A stretch of 64,000 bases of DNA from Cupriavidus sp. 2SB. GTDB taxonomy: Bacteria; Pseudomonadota; Gammaproteobacteria; Burkholderiales; Burkholderiaceae. The stretch lies in contig NZ_SCMX01000013.1 of assembly GCF_005503625.1 (NCBI RefSeq), positions 1 through 64,000 of the forward strand, given 5' to 3'. The notes under the pieces are model-generated. The model saw nothing but the letters and a program-made list of their open reading frames with translations, did not search any database and had not been told where the DNA came from. How positions within the stretch are numbered: the stretch's first letter is position 1; every line of letters begins with the position of its first letter. Both the position numbers and the translations under genes were made by a program. Below, one piece after another: positions 49,332-58,784 of this stretch.

Positions 49332-49787
49332 TGTCGAGGCGGACCTCTGCGACGGCGCGTTGCCCGCGAGGGGCGGCAGGCCGTCACGGAGGTTGCCGAT
49401 GATGCGGCGCATCTGGCGCGCTGCACAAACCATCGAGTGCTGCACCGAGATGGCCTGGCATTCGCATCACCGTCCGCATGTCGCTGGCATGCGGACGGTT
49501 TGCTTTTGGGGGCTGGACAATCAAATGCTGCGGGTTTTCCTTAAACGCGGCCAGCTTTCCATAGTGCTTTCTTGAGCATAGAATCAGGGCAATGGCGCAA
49601 CCGGCACCAAAGTGGCGCGGTCCACATGGGTCTGGTCCGGTTGTTTCTTGCGCGCCTGCAGCGTGTTTCTCGGCGGGGAAGACGCGCTCCATTGCGCACT
49701 GCACTGCATGCGGTGCAGCAGCGCGAGTCAAGGCGCAGCAGCGGTGCCGACCCACGGCACCAGCGACGACAAAAGGATAGAGCACCG
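49332..49787. other. phaB-phaR intergenic region
   Basis: A 456-base region. It contains the phaB terminator at 49469-49499 and an AT-richer stretch around 49535-49585 that probably holds the phaR promoter (TTGAGCATAGAAT near 49572). PhaR is known to autoregulate, so a PhaR-binding site is expected, but I cannot place one. No credible extra gene. Confidence 0.45.
49469..49499 (+). terminator. Terminator of the phaCAB operon
   Basis: A perfect 12-base stem, ACCGTCCGCATG (49469-49480) with CATGCGGACGGT (49488-49499) and a 7-base loop, followed by a partial T-run (TTGCTTTT). It lies about 140 bases after phaB. Confidence 0.75.
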
Positions 49788-50339
49788 ATGGCCACGACCA
49801 AAAAAGGCGCAGAGCGACTGATCAAGAAATACCCCAATCGCCGGCTCTACGATACGCAAACCAGCACCTACATCACGCTCGCTGATGTGAAGCAGCTGGT
49901 CATGGATACCGAGGACTTCAAGGTCGTCGACGCCAAGAGCGGCGAGGAGCTGACACGCAGCATCCTGCTGCAAATCATCCTGGAAGAGGAAACCGGCGGT
50001 GTGCCGATGTTCTCTAGCGCCATGCTTTCGCAGATCATCCGTTTCTACGGCCACGCGATGCAGGGCATGATGGGCACCTACCTCGAAAAGAACATCCAGG
50101 CATTCATCGACATTCAGGGCAAGCTGGCCGAGAACTCGAAGGGTCTGTACTCGGGCGAGGCATTCAGCCCCGACATGTGGTCGCAGTTCATGAACCTGCA
50201 GGGTCCGATGATGCAGGGCATGATGAGCAACTACATCGAGCAGAGCAAAAACCTCTTCGTGCAGATGCAGGAACAGATGCAGAGCCAGGCCAAGAACATG
50301 TTCGGCACGTTCCCGTTCAACCAGCAGGACAAGAAGTAG
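49788..50339 (+). CDS. phaR: Polyhydroxyalkanoate synthesis repressor PhaR
   Basis: A 183-residue regulator that binds both DNA and PHB; it represses phasin (phaP) and its own gene until polymer appears. The DNA-binding N-terminus (RLIKKYPNRRLYDT) and accumulation-regulator domain are intact. The C-terminal half is Met/Gln-rich helical (MQGMMGTYLEKN, MQEQMQSQAKNMFG), consistent with PHB or oligomer contact. The ATG follows AAAAGGA. It lies downstream of phaCAB as in C. necator. Confidence 0.95.
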   Translation: MATTKKGAERLIKKYPNRRLYDTQTSTYITLADVKQLVMDTEDFKVVDAKSGEELTRSILLQIILEEETGGVPMFSSAMLSQIIRFYGHAMQGMMGTYLEKNIQAFIDIQGKLAENSKGLYSGEAFSPDMWSQFMNLQGPMMQGMMSNYIEQSKNLFVQMQEQMQSQAKNMFGTFPFNQQDKK

Positions 50340-50359
50340 CCTCACGAACGCGCGCCGCG

Positions 50360-50384
50360 ACGGCCCTGTGCAATGCAGGGTCGT
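50360..50384 (+). terminator. Terminator after phaR
   Basis: ACGGCCCTG (50360-50368) pairs with CAGGGTCGT (50376-50384) with one G-T wobble and a 7-base loop, then TTTTG. A second perfect hairpin, CACGCATT / AATGCGTG (50403-50424), follows without a T-run. Confidence 0.7.
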
Positions 50385-50630
50385 TTTGAGTTGTTGGCTT
50401 GCCACGCATTTTTGTGAATGCGTGTCTGATGTGTGTCCGATGTGCGTCTTTTAGCCTTTTTTCTCCGCTATTGATTGCAGAGCAAGGATTTGGGGAGCCG
50501 CCATGTGCTCCAATCGGCCAACGCCCTGAGCACTGGGCGACCCCATAACAATCCTGCTTTCACTGCACGATGGCTTTTTCCAAGCGTATCCCGCCTTGCA
50601 TGCCATCCGGTCTGGTCCGGAGGGTAACTC

Positions 50631-51416
50631 ATGTCTGACAGCGCGAATCTCTGGCGCATGGCGCCTGAACCCGCCGATCCAACCGGCTTGACCCGGCTCG
50701 TCGAATTCGCCGGTGGCATCTACACCCAACTGACGTGCATCCAGCGCGAGATAGGCGAGGTGAAGGCTTCGCAGCAGGGGCTCGAAGCACGTGTCGAGCG
50801 CGGGGAGCGTCAGCTCGATGCGGTGGAGGTGGGAGTGCGCAATGATTTGCGCGAGGTGGAGGGGCGGCTTGCCGGGCAAATCTCGACGCTCGACTCGCGT
50901 ATGTCGACGTTCGATACACGTTTGTCGACGCTTGATACGCGTATGTCCGCTGGTCATGCATACCTGCTCGACCGGATCGACGCCTCGGAGTCCAGGGTGT
51001 TGGCGGCAATCGAACAGCTTGCAACGCGATTCGACAAGTTCGAGACGCGCGTCGACAGGATGGAAGTGGATCTGCACACCCGCATCGATGCGACGGAAAA
51101 CAAGATCGAGCATGTGCGAACGGACCTTGGTAGGCAGATCCGGGAGAGTAGGGGTGACCTCGAAATTCGCATCGATCGCGTGGCAACGGACCTCGGTGAT
51201 CGCATCCAGAAATGCGAGGACAAGACCGAGGCCCGTTGTGATCGTCTGGAAGATAACCTGTCCGCCCAGATCAAGAGTAACGAAGGCCGGATACTTGCCT
51301 TGCGGGACCGTGTAAACAAGGTGATCTGGTTCACCTCGGGAGGTGGAGCCATGCTCGGATACGCCATCGGCGGAGACGTCGTGATGGATCGGTTGACCCG
51401 CCTTCTGGGTCTATAA
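50631..51416 (+). CDS. Long coiled-coil protein with C-terminal hydrophobic segment
   Basis: A 261-residue protein I do not recognise. Most of it (about 30-235) is heptad-like helix with repeated LDTRMST and FDTRLST units, then RxD and RIDxxE patterns. The end (about 238-260, WFTSGGGAMLGYAIGGDVV) is mildly hydrophobic and could be a membrane or granule anchor. The ATG at 50631 follows GGAGGG. It sits between phaR and rimO. The context invites a granule-associated role, but the helix-rich design alone does not show it. Resembles the coiled-coil protein at 16247-16804 in style, not clearly in sequence. Confidence 0.72.
   Translation: MSDSANLWRMAPEPADPTGLTRLVEFAGGIYTQLTCIQREIGEVKASQQGLEARVERGERQLDAVEVGVRNDLREVEGRLAGQISTLDSRMSTFDTRLSTLDTRMSAGHAYLLDRIDASESRVLAAIEQLATRFDKFETRVDRMEVDLHTRIDATENKIEHVRTDLGRQIRESRGDLEIRIDRVATDLGDRIQKCEDKTEARCDRLEDNLSAQIKSNEGRILALRDRVNKVIWFTSGGGAMLGYAIGGDVVMDRLTRLLGL
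50883..50945 (+). repeat. 21-bp tandem repeat, three units, coding
   Basis: Three in-frame 21-base units beginning TCGACG (50883, 50904, 50925), each encoding a seven-residue STxDxRx unit of a coiled coil. Confidence 0.8.
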
Positions 51417-51603
51417 CCAGGACGCGTTTCCAACCAGCCGGGCCGGCTCCTTCCGAACCTCACGCCAAGGCGGCCCGATCAAGGTAAAATCTCCGCCTTT
51501 CATGGCAATTGCGGCGCCCGGCAGGCTCGCCGGATGCCCTTAAGCCAGCGGCGCGCCACCGGGGACGGTAGGACGTGCCCAATCCCCACATACGCGGTGC
51601 CCC

Positions 51604-52977
51604 ATGTCGTCTGAAAACATTTTGTCCACTCCTGCGCCGAAAGTCGGCTTTGTGTCACTTGGATGCCCCAAGGCACTGGTCGATTCCGAGCAGATCATCA
51701 CGCAACTGCGCGCCGAAGGTTACGCGATCAGCGGCACCTATGACGGCGCCGACCTTGTGGTGGTCAACACTTGCGGCTTCATCGACGAGGCTGTGCAGGA
51801 GAGCCTGGATGCCATTGGCGAGGCGCTCAACGAGAATGGCAAGGTCATCGTGACCGGATGCCTGGGGGCGAAGAAGGATTCGGCCGGACAGGACATCGTG
51901 ACCACGGTGCATCCCAAGGTGCTCGCCGTGACGGGTCCCCATGCGCTGGGCGAGGTCATGCAGGCAGTTCACACGCACTTGCCGAAACCGCATGATCCCT
52001 TCACTGACCTTGTGCCGGCTGCCGGCATCAAGCTCACGCCCAAGCACTACGCATACCTGAAGATTTCGGAAGGCTGCAACCATCGCTGCTCGTTCTGCAT
52101 CATCCCGTCCATGCGCGGGGATCTGGTATCGCGCCCGGTGGCCGAGGTCATGCTTGAGGCGGAAAACCTGTTCAAGGCCGGTGTCAAGGAACTGCTCGTG
52201 ATTTCGCAGGACACCAGTGCCTATGGCGTGGACGTGAAGTACCGAACCGGTTTTTGGGCAGGTCGCCCGCTGAAGACGCGCATGACGGAACTGGTCGCGG
52301 CGCTCGGCGAACTCGCCAGCCACTATGGCGCGTGGGTGCGCCTGCACTATGTGTACCCGTATCCGCACGTGGACGAAATCATTCCCCTGATGAACCAGGG
52401 CAACGTGCTGCCGTACCTCGACGTGCCGCTCCAGCACGCGCATCCGGACGTGCTCAAGCGCATGAAGCGTCCGGCCAATGCCGAGAAGACGTTGGACCGG
52501 ATCCGGGCCTGGCGTGCGATCTGTCCGGACCTGACTATCCGCAGCACGTTCATCGCGGGTTTCCCGGGCGAAACGGAACAAGAGTTCCAGACGCTGCTGG
52601 ACTTCATTGCGGAAGCCGAGCTGGATCGTGTGGGCTGCTTCGCCTATTCCCCGGTCGACGGTGCCACGGCCAATGATCTGCCGGGTGCGCTACCCGATGA
52701 GGTGCGGGAAGAGCGTCGTGCGCGTTTCATGGAAGTTGCGGAGGAAGTTTCGGCACGCCGCTTGCAACGCAAGGTCGGACAAACGCTTCGCGTACTGGTC
52801 GATGAAATCAATCAGGACGGTGGTATCGGCCGTTCTTCTGCTGATGCCCCCGAGATTGACGGCCTGGTCTATATCGATCCGGCCGCCAAGCCGTCGCAGC
52901 GCTACAAGGCGGGCGAATTCGTCAACGTGAAAATCACCGGCGCCGACGGTCATGACCTGTGGGGCGAAATCGCCTGA
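51604..52977 (+). CDS. rimO: Ribosomal protein S12 methylthiotransferase RimO
   Basis: A 457-residue radical-SAM enzyme that methylthiolates Asp88 (E. coli numbering) of ribosomal protein S12. The N-terminal MTTase domain has the auxiliary-cluster Cys in [14 protein letters not shown] and TGCLGAKK. The radical-SAM CxxxCxxC is at C158, C162 and C165 (GCNHRCSFC). A TRAM domain ends the protein. Length and all cysteines are normal. The ATG at 51604 lacks a strong ribosome-binding site. A possible -10 TAAAAT lies at 51485-51490. Confidence 0.96.
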   Translation: MSSENILSTPAPKVGFVSLGCPKALVDSEQIITQLRAEGYAISGTYDGADLVVVNTCGFIDEAVQESLDAIGEALNENGKVIVTGCLGAKKDSAGQDIVTTVHPKVLAVTGPHALGEVMQAVHTHLPKPHDPFTDLVPAAGIKLTPKHYAYLKISEGCNHRCSFCIIPSMRGDLVSRPVAEVMLEAENLFKAGVKELLVISQDTSAYGVDVKYRTGFWAGRPLKTRMTELVAALGELASHYGAWVRLHYVYPYPHVDEIIPLMNQGNVLPYLDVPLQHAHPDVLKRMKRPANAEKTLDRIRAWRAICPDLTIRSTFIAGFPGETEQEFQTLLDFIAEAELDRVGCFAYSPVDGATANDLPGALPDEVREERRARFMEVAEEVSARRLQRKVGQTLRVLVDEINQDGGIGRSSADAPEIDGLVYIDPAAKPSQRYKAGEFVNVKITGADGHDLWGEIA

Positions 52978-53029
52978 GGACAGGCTTCCGGATACCGGGG
53001 CCTGCTGCCATTAGGTAAAAGTACGGTCG

Positions 53030-53057
53030 TTCACTTTTTCGCTCCGCGGTCTATACT
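53030..53057 (+). promoter_or_regulatory. Candidate bktB promoter
   Basis: TTCACT (53030-53035), 16-base spacer, TATACT (53052-53057), about 33 bases before the ATG; a good -10 and moderate -35. Confidence 0.45.
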
Positions 53058-53089
53058 GTGCGCCGCAACATTTCGCATGGAGACAAGAC

Positions 53090-54274
53090 ATGACGCGTGA
53101 AGTGCTGGTTGTCAGCGGTGTGCGCACCGCGATTGGTACCTTTGGCGGCAGCCTCAAGGATCTGGCCCCGACTGACCTGGGCGCGCTAGTGGTGCGCGAA
53201 GCGCTGGCCCGCGCCAAGGTGTCCGGCGACGACGTCGGGCATGTGGTGTTCGGCAACGTCATTCAGACCGAGCCGAAAGACATGTACCTGGGGCGCGTGG
53301 CCGCCGTGAACGGCGGGGTGTCGATCAACGCCCCGGCGCTGACGGTCAACCGCCTGTGCGGATCTGGCCTGCAGGCGATTGTCAGTGCTGCCCAGACCAT
53401 TCTGCTTGGCGATGCCGATGTCGCCATCGGTGGCGGTGCGGAAAGCATGAGTCGTGCGCCATACCTCGCACCGATGGCCCGCTGGGGTTCGCGCATGGGC
53501 GATGCCAAGCTGATCGACATGATGCTCGGCGCGCTGCACGACCCCTTCCACGCGATCCACATGGGTGTGACCGCAGAGAACGTTGCCAAGGAATACGACA
53601 TCTCGCGCCAGCAGCAGGACGAGGCAGCGTTGGAATCGCATCGCCGCGCGTCGGCTGCCATCAAGGCCGGCCATTTCAAGGGCCAGATCGTTCCCGTCAC
53701 GCTGAAGAGCCGCAAGGGCGATGTCGTCTTCGATACCGACGAGCACGTGCGCCACGATGCGACCATCGATGACATGACCAAGCTCAAGCCGGTCTTCGTC
53801 AAGGAGAACGGCACGGTCACGGCGGGCAATGCATCGGGTCTGAACGATGCCGCTGCTGCAGTGGTGCTGATGGAGCGTGCCGAGGCGGAGCGCCGCGGCC
53901 TGAAGCCGCTGGCGCGCCTGGTGTCGTACGGCCATGCAGGTGTCGATCCCAAGACGATGGGCATCGGCCCGGTTCCGGCAACAAAGATCGCACTGGAGCG
54001 CGCTGGGCTGTCGGTCAAGGATCTCGACGTGATCGAGGCCAACGAAGCGTTTGCCGCGCAAGCCTGTGCCGTGACGAAGGCGCTGGGACTCGATCCGGCC
54101 AAGGTCAACCCCAACGGTTCGGGCATTTCGCTGGGCCATCCTATCGGTGCCACGGGCGCGCTGATTACGGTGAAGGCGCTTCACGAACTGCAGCGCGTGC
54201 AAGGCCGCTATGCGCTGGTGACGATGTGCATCGGCGGCGGCCAGGGGATTGCCGCGATCTTCGAGCGCGTTTAA
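53090..54274 (+). CDS. bktB: Beta-ketothiolase BktB
   Basis: A 394-residue thiolase closely matching the C. necator BktB, which condenses acetyl-CoA with propionyl-CoA or longer acyl-CoA to feed 3-hydroxyvalerate into polymer. Nucleophile C90 (NRLCGSGLQ), catalytic His in GSGISLGHPIGATG and second Cys in CIGGGQG are intact. The ATG follows GGAGACAAGAC. It lies close to phaCAB-phaR as in C. necator, complementing PhaA with broader substrate range. Confidence 0.95.
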   Translation: MTREVLVVSGVRTAIGTFGGSLKDLAPTDLGALVVREALARAKVSGDDVGHVVFGNVIQTEPKDMYLGRVAAVNGGVSINAPALTVNRLCGSGLQAIVSAAQTILLGDADVAIGGGAESMSRAPYLAPMARWGSRMGDAKLIDMMLGALHDPFHAIHMGVTAENVAKEYDISRQQQDEAALESHRRASAAIKAGHFKGQIVPVTLKSRKGDVVFDTDEHVRHDATIDDMTKLKPVFVKENGTVTAGNASGLNDAAAAVVLMERAEAERRGLKPLARLVSYGHAGVDPKTMGIGPVPATKIALERAGLSVKDLDVIEANEAFAAQACAVTKALGLDPAKVNPNGSGISLGHPIGATGALITVKALHELQRVQGRYALVTMCIGGGQGIAAIFERV

Positions 54275-54308
54275 AGTCACGGCAGCCCCCATCCCAAGGA
54301 AGTCTGCC

Positions 54309-54932
54309 TTGCCCCGCTTTTCTTCAGCTTTGCACGCGTTTTGCGCATGTTCGATGGCCGCGATGTTGGCGGCACCGATGGCCGCCTCGGCGGCTGGCGA
54401 TAGTTTGTCGACGGCGGGGGGGCAGGGCGGCTCCTTTGGTATCAATGATGCGATTCGCGCCGGGGAGTCCCGGCGCGGAACCACGCTCTCCACCGGCGCA
54501 GCCACCGTGCTGGCGCCGCGCGCCGAATACTCCCAATATCCCGTCTACGTGGGCACGCTTGGCGACAAGCCGGTGCGCATGCGCGTGGCGCCGAAGTCCG
54601 ACACCCGGGACAGCCTGCAGGGCGAATACTCGGTGGGCGATGGCAAGGGCGTCCGGTTGTTGTCCGGCGAGTGGGATAACGGCAACTTCCTGATGGAAGA
54701 GTCCGACGATGGTACGCGTGTATCCGGTAACTGGGACGGCCAGATTGACCGCAACGGTGCCGTGCGCGGAACGTGGACCGATCCCTACAACCCGGCCATC
54801 GTCCTGCCATTCTTCATCCGGCCGTTTGGCGGGTTTCTCGTTATTCCACCGTTTGACATGCAACCCAGCAGTGGTGTGACCTACGCGCCGCCACCGCCGA
54901 AATCGTCGATCTCGACGGGCAAGTCGCGCTAG
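54309..54932 (+). CDS. Secreted protein of unknown function
   Basis: A 207-residue exported protein. The signal peptide runs to about residue 29 (CACSMAAMLAAPMAASAAGDS). The mature part has repeated Gly/Asp-rich beta segments, ending in GTWTDPYNPAIVLPFFIRPF and a Pro-rich tail. It resembles no family I can name. The start is probably TTG at 54309, with AAGGAAG well placed upstream. Earlier in-frame codons would overlap the bktB end. It may share the bktB transcript (34-bp gap). Confidence 0.72.
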   Translation: MPRFSSALHAFCACSMAAMLAAPMAASAAGDSLSTAGGQGGSFGINDAIRAGESRRGTTLSTGAATVLAPRAEYSQYPVYVGTLGDKPVRMRVAPKSDTRDSLQGEYSVGDGKGVRLLSGEWDNGNFLMEESDDGTRVSGNWDGQIDRNGAVRGTWTDPYNPAIVLPFFIRPFGGFLVIPPFDMQPSSGVTYAPPPPKSSISTGKSR

Positions 54933-55031
54933 TCTCGCTGAGCCTGAAGCGGCGATTGCGGCGCAGGGGTGGACGGATTTCTGATTGCTGGTAAGCTCGA
55001 ACGCCTGTCCAGTCTTCCGAGGAAACGCGCC

Positions 55032-56246
55032 GTGTCTGCTTCCGACTCGCCCCGCCATCCGTCCCGCTATACCCAGACCACCGCAGTCCAACCCGACCTC
55101 GACATCGCGCCGGGCTTCGAATCGTTCTCGACGCCGACGTATCGCGGCTCCACCATCGTTTTCCGCAATCTCGCCGAACTGCGCGCCTATGGCGACCGCA
55201 GCAAAACCTATTGGCGCTATGGCTTGCACGCCACGCCCACCAGCGAGGCACTGTGCCAGCAGTTGGCGCAGATCGAGGGTGGCAGCCAGACGCTGCTGCT
55301 GCCGTCGGGTATGGGGGCAATATCACTGGTTTACTTTGCGCTGGTAAAGGCCGGTGACGATGTGCTGGTGCCGGACAACGTCTATGGTCCCAACCGCGAT
55401 CATGGCGAGTGGCTGGCACGGGAGTTTGGCGTGACAGTGCGTTACTACCATCCATCCATCGGAGCGGGCATTGCGGCGCTGATCCAGCCGAATACCAAGC
55501 TGATCTGGATGGAGGCGCCTGGGTCCGTGACGATGGAGGTGCCCGATTCCGAGGCGATTGTGGCCGCAGCACGGGCACGCGGCGTGGTGACGGCAATCGA
55601 CAATACCTGGTCGGCGGGTGTGTATTTCAAGCCGTTCGACAAGGGCATCGATATCTCGGTGCAGGCGTTGACCAAGTACCAGTCCGGCGGCAGCGATGTG
55701 CTGATGGGCGCGGTGATCACGCGCGACGACAAGCTTCACGACCGACTCAAGCGCACGCGCATGATCATGGGCTGGGGCGTGTCGGCGGATGACTGCTTCC
55801 TGGTGCTGCGTGGCCTGTCCAGCATGCCGGTCCGGCTGGCCGCCCACGACCGCGCGGCACGGGAAATCGCCGAATGGCTCAAGCAGCGACCCGAGGTCTC
55901 GCGCGTACTGCACCCTGCGCTGCCAGATTGCCCCGGCCATGCCGAGTGGCTGCGGGACTTTTCCGGCGCCAGCGGTCTGTTCTCGATCATTCTGCACAGC
56001 CGCTACGCGCGAGAACAGGTCGATGCCTTTGTCGAAGCGCTGAAGCTGTTCGCCATCGGCTGGTCGTGGGGTGGGGCGCACAGCCTTGCGGTGCCGTATC
56101 ACGTCGACACCATGCGGCCGGTGGGAACATGGCCACCCGCCGATTGGGAGAACGCTGGCGAACTGGTGCGCTTCTACATTGGCCTCGAGGATACGCGCGA
56201 TCTGATCGGGGACATCAAGCAAGCCATGGAAGCACAGTTGCGCTGA
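55032..56246 (+). CDS. metC: Cystathionine beta-lyase (Cys/Met metabolism PLP enzyme)
   Basis: A 404-residue PLP enzyme of the gamma-family that cleaves cystathionine to homocysteine, pyruvate and ammonia for methionine synthesis. The PLP Lys is K215 in LTKYQSGGSDVLMG. Most relatives have Gly-His-Ser there; this protein has Gly-Gly-Ser. The N-terminal YGLHATPTSEAL and substrate-binding RYGLHATPT are typical. The likely start is GTG at 55032 with AGGAAA upstream. A strong terminator follows. Confidence 0.88.
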   Translation: MSASDSPRHPSRYTQTTAVQPDLDIAPGFESFSTPTYRGSTIVFRNLAELRAYGDRSKTYWRYGLHATPTSEALCQQLAQIEGGSQTLLLPSGMGAISLVYFALVKAGDDVLVPDNVYGPNRDHGEWLAREFGVTVRYYHPSIGAGIAALIQPNTKLIWMEAPGSVTMEVPDSEAIVAAARARGVVTAIDNTWSAGVYFKPFDKGIDISVQALTKYQSGGSDVLMGAVITRDDKLHDRLKRTRMIMGWGVSADDCFLVLRGLSSMPVRLAAHDRAAREIAEWLKQRPEVSRVLHPALPDCPGHAEWLRDFSGASGLFSIILHSRYAREQVDAFVEALKLFAIGWSWGGAHSLAVPYHVDTMRPVGTWPPADWENAGELVRFYIGLEDTRDLIGDIKQAMEAQLR

Positions 56247-56265
56247 GTGCTGCCGCGAACCGCTC

Positions 56266-56303
56266 AACAAAAAGCCCCGCCAGTGATGGCGGGGCTTTTT
56301 GTT
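56266..56303. terminator. Bidirectional terminator after metC
   Basis: AACAAAAAGCCCCGCC (56266-56281) pairs with GGCGGGGCTTTTTGTT (56288-56303) around AGTGAT. It serves metC and the convergent PepSY operon. Confidence 0.95.
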
Positions 56304-56323
56304 TGAGGCGTCGACACCTGCAA

Positions 56324-57955
56324 TCAGGAGGCGTCGGCCTTGCGCATCGTGGCTTGCGGCGCGGCCTGAGCGGCGGCGCCGGGTGGCGCCCAGACCGATT
56401 CAACCGGACCATTCTGCGCACGGCGTTGTGTGGCACGTGCCAGCGCGACATACCCGACTGCCATGGCGATGGCGGCGATGTCGAAGCCAGCAATGACCCA
56501 ACGACCCTGGAGCGCGGCCGAGAACAGATTGTCTCCGGCCAGGATCAGGTCCGCCAAGGGCACGGTCAGCGTGGCAAGGGCGGCCACGTACAGCAGCTCG
56601 ACCGCTGCACGGATCGGCGGCCGGACCAGCGCCCAAGCCACCGCCACGCCGAAGACCGGCCAGAACACATAGCTCACGGCACGCTCTGGCCACAGCAACG
56701 CGGCCGGGAAGCACAGCGCCACGCCGATGCAGGTGCCAATGCAGACGCCCACTGTGGCCTGCGCCAGCAGCTTGTGTACACGTGGCTGCTCGGCCTGGCG
56801 CGCCTTGCGTCGGGTTTCGATCCAGAGCAGGTTGCCGGAGTAGAACAGGAAGGCACCCGCCAGGCCCGCGATCAGGTAGACGATGCGCACGGCCATGTCC
56901 CCGTAGGTGCCGTAGTGCAACGCGAACATCGCGCTATAGACCATGTGGTTGGTGTCGCGTCCGCTAGCCGTTTGGTTGGCGATCAGTTTGCCGGCGTTGG
57001 GTTCGTTGGCTGCCGCGTGGATGCCCACGGACCCGCCATTGCCCAGTGCACGGGCGCTCTCGCCGCGCACGTCGGCCACGGCATTCGCATCGCCATAGCG
57101 CTGGAACCGGATCGCGGTCGGCGTGAAGTGTTCGCCGCCGTGCTCGCGTGCGATGGCGAGCAACTGCGCCGAGGGCATCGTGGGCGATGGACGACCCGAT
57201 GCGGACACTTCGGACGTGCCACTCGTGACGCGCGGAATCGTCTCGAACAGCTTGCCGTCGAAGGTCAGCACATTGAACACCATGACCATGACCAGCGACA
57301 GGCAGAACATCGCGCCAGTGATGGCAAAGATCAGGTGGAACGGCAGGCTGAACAGGCCGATCACATTGTGCGAATCCATCCAGAACCGCTTCAGGTTGCG
57401 GCCCGGACGCACCGCGAACAGGTCTTTCTTGAGTCGCGGCAGATGCAGGATGACGCCCGACACCAGCGCCAGCCCGTACAGGATGGAGATGATCCCCATG
57501 AAATACGTGCCGTTCAGGCCCAGGCCGAGCGAGTAGTGCAGGGCGTTCAGGAAGGCAGAGAGTTCCCCCGTGACGTGATCGAGCGACGTGCTGTTCTGCG
57601 CTGCCTTGTCGCCGTTCAGGCGCTCGCCGTTCATCGTGTGCCATTCACCGGCCTTGTCCTGCCAGTAGGCGTTGAAGTCCGGTTCCTCATGGCTGGGCAG
57701 GCCCACGTAGACGCTGTTTGCGGCGTCAGGGTGAACGGCGATCAGCTTCTGCACGAAGGCATCGATGGCGGGGCCCTCGACATGGACCTCGGCGGCATGC
57801 TTGCCTTCCAGGCGGTCCGGATTCTGCCAGACGTGGAGTTCGTGGTGGAAGACGGTGATCGCGCCTGCGAAGAACGCGATGAACAGCGCCCAGCCGGCCA
57901 TCAGGCCGACCCAGGTATGCAGCGTGTTGAACACGCGGAGGGTATTGGCTTTCAT
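56324..57955 (-). CDS. PepSY-associated membrane protein (iron-uptake type)
   Basis: A 543-residue inner-membrane protein with about six to eight hydrophobic segments (first at about 15-35, HTWVGLMAGWALFIAFFAGAI). Two periplasmic regions of the PepSY type lie between early segments and after segment four (HPDAANSVYVGLP; FTPTAIRFQRYGDA). This family includes siderophore-associated ferric reductases and PiuB-like proteins. The ATG at 57955 is clear. The gene is the third of an operon with a Fur box, which supports a role in iron acquisition. Confidence 0.85.
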   Translation of the reverse strand: MKANTLRVFNTLHTWVGLMAGWALFIAFFAGAITVFHHELHVWQNPDRLEGKHAAEVHVEGPAIDAFVQKLIAVHPDAANSVYVGLPSHEEPDFNAYWQDKAGEWHTMNGERLNGDKAAQNSTSLDHVTGELSAFLNALHYSLGLGLNGTYFMGIISILYGLALVSGVILHLPRLKKDLFAVRPGRNLKRFWMDSHNVIGLFSLPFHLIFAITGAMFCLSLVMVMVFNVLTFDGKLFETIPRVTSGTSEVSASGRPSPTMPSAQLLAIAREHGGEHFTPTAIRFQRYGDANAVADVRGESARALGNGGSVGIHAAANEPNAGKLIANQTASGRDTNHMVYSAMFALHYGTYGDMAVRIVYLIAGLAGAFLFYSGNLLWIETRRKARQAEQPRVHKLLAQATVGVCIGTCIGVALCFPAALLWPERAVSYVFWPVFGVAVAWALVRPPIRAAVELLYVAALATLTVPLADLILAGDNLFSAALQGRWVIAGFDIAAIAMAVGYVALARATQRRAQNGPVESVWAPPGAAAQAAPQATMRKADAS

Positions 57956-57965
57956 GTGTATCGCC

Positions 57966-58265
57966 TCATGAACCGGTGACGGCGGAGAGCGCCGAGGCAG
58001 GGGGCATCGCGTGCAGCAGCCGCAATGCCACGAGGATGCCGTAACAGACCAGATTCCCGCCCACCAGCCACAGCCAGGCGCGAAGGCTCGTCTCGAACAG
58101 CAGGCTCAGGCTGATGATGGCCACCCATAGGACGAAGCTGAGCATGATGGCAAGGACCACGCCACCTTCCCAGCCGCCGGGCAGCCACAAGATGCCGAGT
58201 GTGCACAGCGCGATGGCCAGGGGCAGGCCCAACAGCGTGCCGGCAAGCCATTTGGTGCCGATCAT
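57966..58265 (-). CDS. Small membrane protein (DUF3649-like)
   Basis: A 99-residue, mostly hydrophobic protein with three membrane segments. It resembles the small proteins annotated DUF3649 or iron transporter in siderophore-uptake operons, a family-level guess from size and context. The ATG at 58265 overlaps the stop of the upstream small gene (ATGA-type overlap), and the PepSY gene follows 10 bp later. Confidence 0.65.
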   Translation of the reverse strand: MIGTKWLAGTLLGLPLAIALCTLGILWLPGGWEGGVVLAIMLSFVLWVAIISLSLLFETSLRAWLWLVGGNLVCYGILVALRLLHAMPPASALSAVTGS

Positions 58266-58585
58266 GATGCGCTCCCTTCTTTCGAGACCTCTGACGGTTC
58301 GTCGTCCATCCGGTTGTGATGGAGCCAGGTGCCAATGAACGGCCAGAAGGACAGGAAGCACGTCATGACCACGAGGGTGGCGGCAATGGCGACGGCCCAG
58401 CCCTCGGGCACGCTCATGACCCAGGTGCCGGCCACGGCGAGTGCAACACCGATCCAGCAGAGCAGTCGGGAGGACAGCGGCGAGCGACCTTTACCCTCGG
58501 CATCGACAACCAGCAGTTGATTTGGCGCGGCGAGGTACAGGCACGCCGCGGCGGCCAGGGATAGGAATATAGCTAACGCTTGCAT
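58262..58585 (-). CDS. Small membrane protein (DUF3325-like)
   Basis: A 107-residue protein with three hydrophobic segments (1-20, 40-60, 62-88) and a short charged tail. Size and position match DUF3325 proteins in iron-uptake operons. First gene of the three; the ATG at 58585 is the best start, 38 bases from the Fur box. The stop overlaps the next gene. Confidence 0.65.
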   Translation of the reverse strand: MQALAIFLSLAAAACLYLAAPNQLLVVDAEGKGRSPLSSRLLCWIGVALAVAGTWVMSVPEGWAVAIAATLVVMTCFLSFWPFIGTWLHHNRMDDEPSEVSKEGSAS

Positions 58586-58622
58586 GCGTTGTGCAGTCGG
58601 GAAACGACGATGTAGGGAGGCG

Positions 58623-58641
58623 AACAATAATAATCATTCGC
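58623..58641. promoter_or_regulatory. Fur box
   Basis: AACAATAATAATCATTCGC matches 14 of 19 positions of the consensus GATAATGATAATCATTATC, including the central ATAATCATT. It lies 38 bases upstream of the small-protein start, the right place for iron-dependent repression of the three-gene operon. Confidence 0.8.
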
Positions 58642-58784
58642 ATTTGATTCCACAAGGAAATCAAGGCGTTATGTTGCGATCTCGTTGATTTGGTCGCGTC
58701 AGCGCCAATGACGAAAATGTAATGCGGGAAACGCCCGGAGGTGTGGCAAGAGGGGGCGAGTGGGGAGGGAAAGCGAGGGAGCGG

